This document shows, piece by piece, positions 32,395 to 34,267 of a DNA stretch of 34,267 nt. This stretch comes from an uncultured Caulobacteraceae bacterium (GTDB lineage: Bacteria > Pseudomonadota > Alphaproteobacteria > Caulobacterales > Caulobacteraceae), in the NCBI GenBank assembly GCA_903870555.1, contig CAIQDO010000360.1, positions 1 to 34,267 of the forward strand. Reading direction: 5' to 3'. A program made the position numbers and the translations under genes. Every line of letters begins with the position of its first letter. Within the stretch, counting starts at the first letter, position 1. Under the pieces are notes generated by a model. That model made no database searches and was not told where the DNA came from. It was given only the letters and a program-made list of their open reading frames with translations.

Positions 32395-33522
32395 ATGAGT
32401 CAGGGACCGCTGTCGGGCCTCAAGGTCCTCGAATTCGCAGGCATCGGGCCTGGGCCGTTCTGCGGCATGCTGCTGTCGGATCTCGGCGCCGATGTCGTGC
32501 GTATCGACCGCAAGGGCGGCGGGCGCGGCTCAAAGACCGACATCACCTCTCGGGGGCGCCGGTCGGTGGCGATGGACCTCAAGTCGCCCGCGGCGGTTGA
32601 AGCCTGCCTCAAGCTGATGGAAACGGCCGACGCGGTGTTCGAAGGTTTCCGTCCCGGCGTGATGGAACGGCTGGGCCTCGGTCCGGAGGTGGCCCTCAAA
32701 CGCAACCCGAAGCTGGTCTATGGCCGGATGACCGGATGGGGCCAGACCGGTCCCTATGCCAACGCCGCCGGCCATGACATGAACTACATCGCCATCAGCG
32801 GCGCGTTAGGCGCGATCGGCACGGCCGAGAAACCCATTCCGCCACTCAACCTGGTTGGCGACTTCGGCGGTGGGGCGCTCTATCTCGCCTTTGGACTGCT
32901 CGCCGGTGTGATTCACGCCCGGTCGTCCGGTCAGGGTCAGGTGATCGACTGCGCCATGAGCGACGGCGCGGCGTCGTTGATGTCGATGTTCTACGGCTTC
33001 AAGGCGGCCGGCGCATGGACCGAAACCCGCCGGTCCAACCTGTTGGACGGCGGCGCTCACTTCTATGACACCTATCAATGCGCCGACGGGGAGTGGATCG
33101 CCATCGGCTCGATCGAACCTCAGTTCTACGCCCTGCTGCTGGAAAAGACCGGCATCACCGATCCGGCGTTCAAGGCTCAGATGGACCGCACCCAATGGCC
33201 GGCGCTTCGCGAGAAGCTGGCGGTGGCGATCGCCGGCAAGACGCGAGACGAGTGGTGCGACATCATGGCTGGAACCGACGTCTGTTTCGGACCGGTTCTG
33301 AGTCTCGAAGAGGCGCCCAAACACGCCCACAATGTCGCCAGGCAGACCTTCGTCGAGATCGATGGCGTCATTCAGCCGGCGCCGGCGCCTCGGTTCTCCG
33401 CCACGCCGGGGGCGATCGCCGGACCGCCGCCCGCCATCGGCGCGCACAACCGTGCCGCTCTTGAGGGCTGGGGCTTTTCGGCCGCGGACATCGGCGCACT
33501 CGAGGCCGGTGGCGCACTCTGA
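32395..33522 (+). CDS. Alpha-methylacyl-CoA racemase-type CoA transferase (CaiB/BaiF family)
   Basis: The 375-residue product belongs to the type III CoA-transferase family and to its racemase branch. It starts [35 protein letters not shown], then shows [28 protein letters not shown] with H127 and NLVGDFGGG with D156. These two acid-base residues match the His/Asp pair of Mycobacterium [18 protein letters not shown] supplies the conserved Glu, and [19 protein letters not shown] is the C-terminal signature. The reaction expected is epimerisation of (R)- and (S)-2-methylacyl-CoA, which lets branched chains enter beta-oxidation. No other beta-oxidation gene is nearby. Confidence 0.92.
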   Translation: MSQGPLSGLKVLEFAGIGPGPFCGMLLSDLGADVVRIDRKGGGRGSKTDITSRGRRSVAMDLKSPAAVEACLKLMETADAVFEGFRPGVMERLGLGPEVALKRNPKLVYGRMTGWGQTGPYANAAGHDMNYIAISGALGAIGTAEKPIPPLNLVGDFGGGALYLAFGLLAGVIHARSSGQGQVIDCAMSDGAASLMSMFYGFKAAGAWTETRRSNLLDGGAHFYDTYQCADGEWIAIGSIEPQFYALLLEKTGITDPAFKAQMDRTQWPALREKLAVAIAGKTRDEWCDIMAGTDVCFGPVLSLEEAPKHAHNVARQTFVEIDGVIQPAPAPRFSATPGAIAGPPPAIGAHNRAALEGWGFSAADIGALEAGGAL

Positions 33523-33586
33523 CAAAACCGTAAGTTTCCATTCATCCACGGTTCAGGCGGCGGCCCGTAAACAGGCAATGTTGATG

Positions 33587-33686
33587 GCCGCCGCGCTTTC
33601 CCGTCCCTCGCTACGGCGGCCTCAATCAGGACGAGGTTTTCTTCCTGGCGGCGCGCCGTTCCCCCCAGCGGCGCGCCGTACCTCGT
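33587..33686. terminator. Two structured palindromic elements between convergent genes
   Basis: GGCCGCCG (33587-33594) pairs with CGGCGGCC (33614-33621). Downstream, two identical 10-bp palindromes CGGCGCGCCG start at 33649 and 33669, 20 bases apart. They are flanked by ACGAGGT (33631) and its complement ACCTCGT (33680). The gap lies between the AMACR-type gene and the tusA-like gene, whose stops face each other, so a two-way terminator is likely; no T-run is present. Confidence 0.45.
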
Positions 33687-33701
33687 TCGCTTGAGGTCGG
33701 T

Positions 33702-33947
33702 TCAATTTGGCTTGCGCAGCGTGACGGTGATCAGGCCGTCTTTGGCGGTCACCTCCAGAACTTCCAGCCCAGCCTGAACCGCGAAATGGGGGGCGTCGAT
33801 TCGCGCCATGGGATCGTCGGCCAGAAGGCGCAGGATCGCGCCGGCCGGGGCCGAATCGCAGGCTCGACGCAGTCGGAGCGTGGGGACGGGGCAGCGGTGA
33901 CCGCGCGCATCGACCAGAATCTCATCCACGACCGGATTTTCCTTCAA
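33702..33947 (-). CDS. TusA-like sulfurtransferase protein
   Basis: The 81-residue product belongs to the SirA/TusA/YeeD family. DARGHRCPVPTLRLRRA carries the CPxP motif whose cysteine holds a persulfide in sulfur relay, and ADDPMARIDAPHFAVQAGLEVLEVTAKDG gives the alpha/beta remainder. TusA itself passes sulfur to the tRNA-thiolation machinery, but the family also serves molybdenum-cofactor and sulfur-oxidation routes, so the partner is unknown. The ATG at 33947 is preceded by AAGGA on the minus strand. It diverges from the glycosyltransferase. Confidence 0.87.
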   Translation of the reverse strand: MKENPVVDEILVDARGHRCPVPTLRLRRACDSAPAGAILRLLADDPMARIDAPHFAVQAGLEVLEVTAKDGLITVTLRKPN

Positions 33948-34047
33948 GGATGAAAGGCATACGCCGCAAACGCGCCACCGGGCGCCCTTAGCTGTCGCGG
34001 GGAGACTAGCCGACGGTCGGTCCGACGGGTAGAGCGGCGCGCTGTCG

Positions 34048-34267
34048 ATGTTGGAGCCTCAATACCCCGTGGACGAGACCTGCGAGCTAACCGTGGTCGT
34101 GCCCACGTTCAACGAGCGCGACAATATCGCGCCGTTGATGCGCCGGCTCAGGCAGGCCCTGCAAGGCGTGTCATGGCAGGCGATCTTCGTTGACGACAAT
34201 TCTCCAGACGGCACGGCGGAGGCGGTCAAGGCTCTCGCCGCGGTCGACCAAGGCATTGTCTGCATCA
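34048..34267 (+). CDS. GT2-family glycosyltransferase, dolichol-phosphate-mannose-synthase-like (5' part)
   Basis: The gene starts at ATG 34048 and runs off the window, giving 73 residues; it is missing from the ORF track because it has no stop here. LTVVVPTFNERDNIAPLMRRL is the GT-A nucleotide-sugar start, and WQAIFVDDNSPDGTAEAVKAL has the D-D/N-S-x-D-G-T motif of DPM1-like transferases, which move a sugar from a nucleotide to polyprenyl phosphate. Alternative in-frame GTG 34069 is possible. Many relatives carry a C-terminal GtrA membrane domain, which cannot be checked here. Confidence 0.85.
   Translation, partial: MLEPQYPVDETCELTVVVPTFNERDNIAPLMRRLRQALQGVSWQAIFVDDNSPDGTAEAVKALAAVDQGIVCI

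Overview
The window is high-GC, densely packed chromosomal DNA from an alphaproteobacterium. The best fit is the Caulobacterales (Caulobacter / Phenylobacterium / Brevundimonas relatives). The reasons are a COX15-type heme A synthase, an alphaproteobacterial AlaC-hom-glpX-recJ run, a double-domain cold-shock protein of the Caulobacter CspC/CspD kind, an NDUFS4-like complex I accessory protein, GANTC (CcrM-type) sites in a promoter, and a CCTCCCCCGTGAAACGGGGGAGG intergenic repeat. The genus cannot be fixed from the sequence alone.

Layout. 1-2463: 3' end of cox15, then rplM-rpsI with a strong terminator, then argC. 2523-5478: a Tat-exported MsrB converging on a class I PHA synthase, and a small secreted protein of unknown function diverging from phaC. 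5534-10857: a tight operon of an AlaC-like aminotransferase, homoserine dehydrogenase, class II fructose-1,6-bisphosphatase and RecJ. 10913-13224: tRNA-Glu, a double cold-shock protein, a DUF192 protein, a hotdog thioesterase, tRNA-Pro and an NDUFS4-like protein. 13225-14856 is the only stretch that looks accessory: an intergenic repeat, a sulfotransferase, and what looks like the C-terminal remnant of an Mrr-type restriction endonuclease. 14857-20684 (mostly minus strand): tRNA-Arg, whose antisense strand encodes the tail of metC; the sulfur amino-acid operon cysK-sseA-metC; and the pair phrB-cfa. 20786-25268: LPS inner-core genes kdsA-hldE-hldD and a DUF3089 protein. 25252-31638: recG (minus), DUF3297, sdhE and mfd. 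31645-34267: a CcdC-like membrane protein, an AMACR-type CoA transferase, a TusA-like protein and the start of a GT2 glycosyltransferase.

How the genes work together. Most genes are housekeeping: translation, amino-acid and sulfur metabolism, DNA repair (RecJ, photolyase, RecG, Mfd), envelope sugars (Kdo and heptose), respiratory-chain assembly (COX15, NDUFS4-like, SdhE) and carbon storage (PhaC). Many neighbours overlap by 1-4 nt, implying translational coupling, and several starts are GTG, TTG or possibly CTG.

I found no CRISPR array, complete mobile element, prophage or obvious new multi-gene defence or biosynthetic system. The points most worth a second look are local: the metC/tRNA-Arg antisense overlap in exact codon register, the GANTC inverted repeat inside the csp promoter with a leader hairpin, the probable CTG start of mfd, the missing serine in the DUF3089 nucleophile elbow, the Mrr remnant, and the paired palindromes near 33.65 kb.
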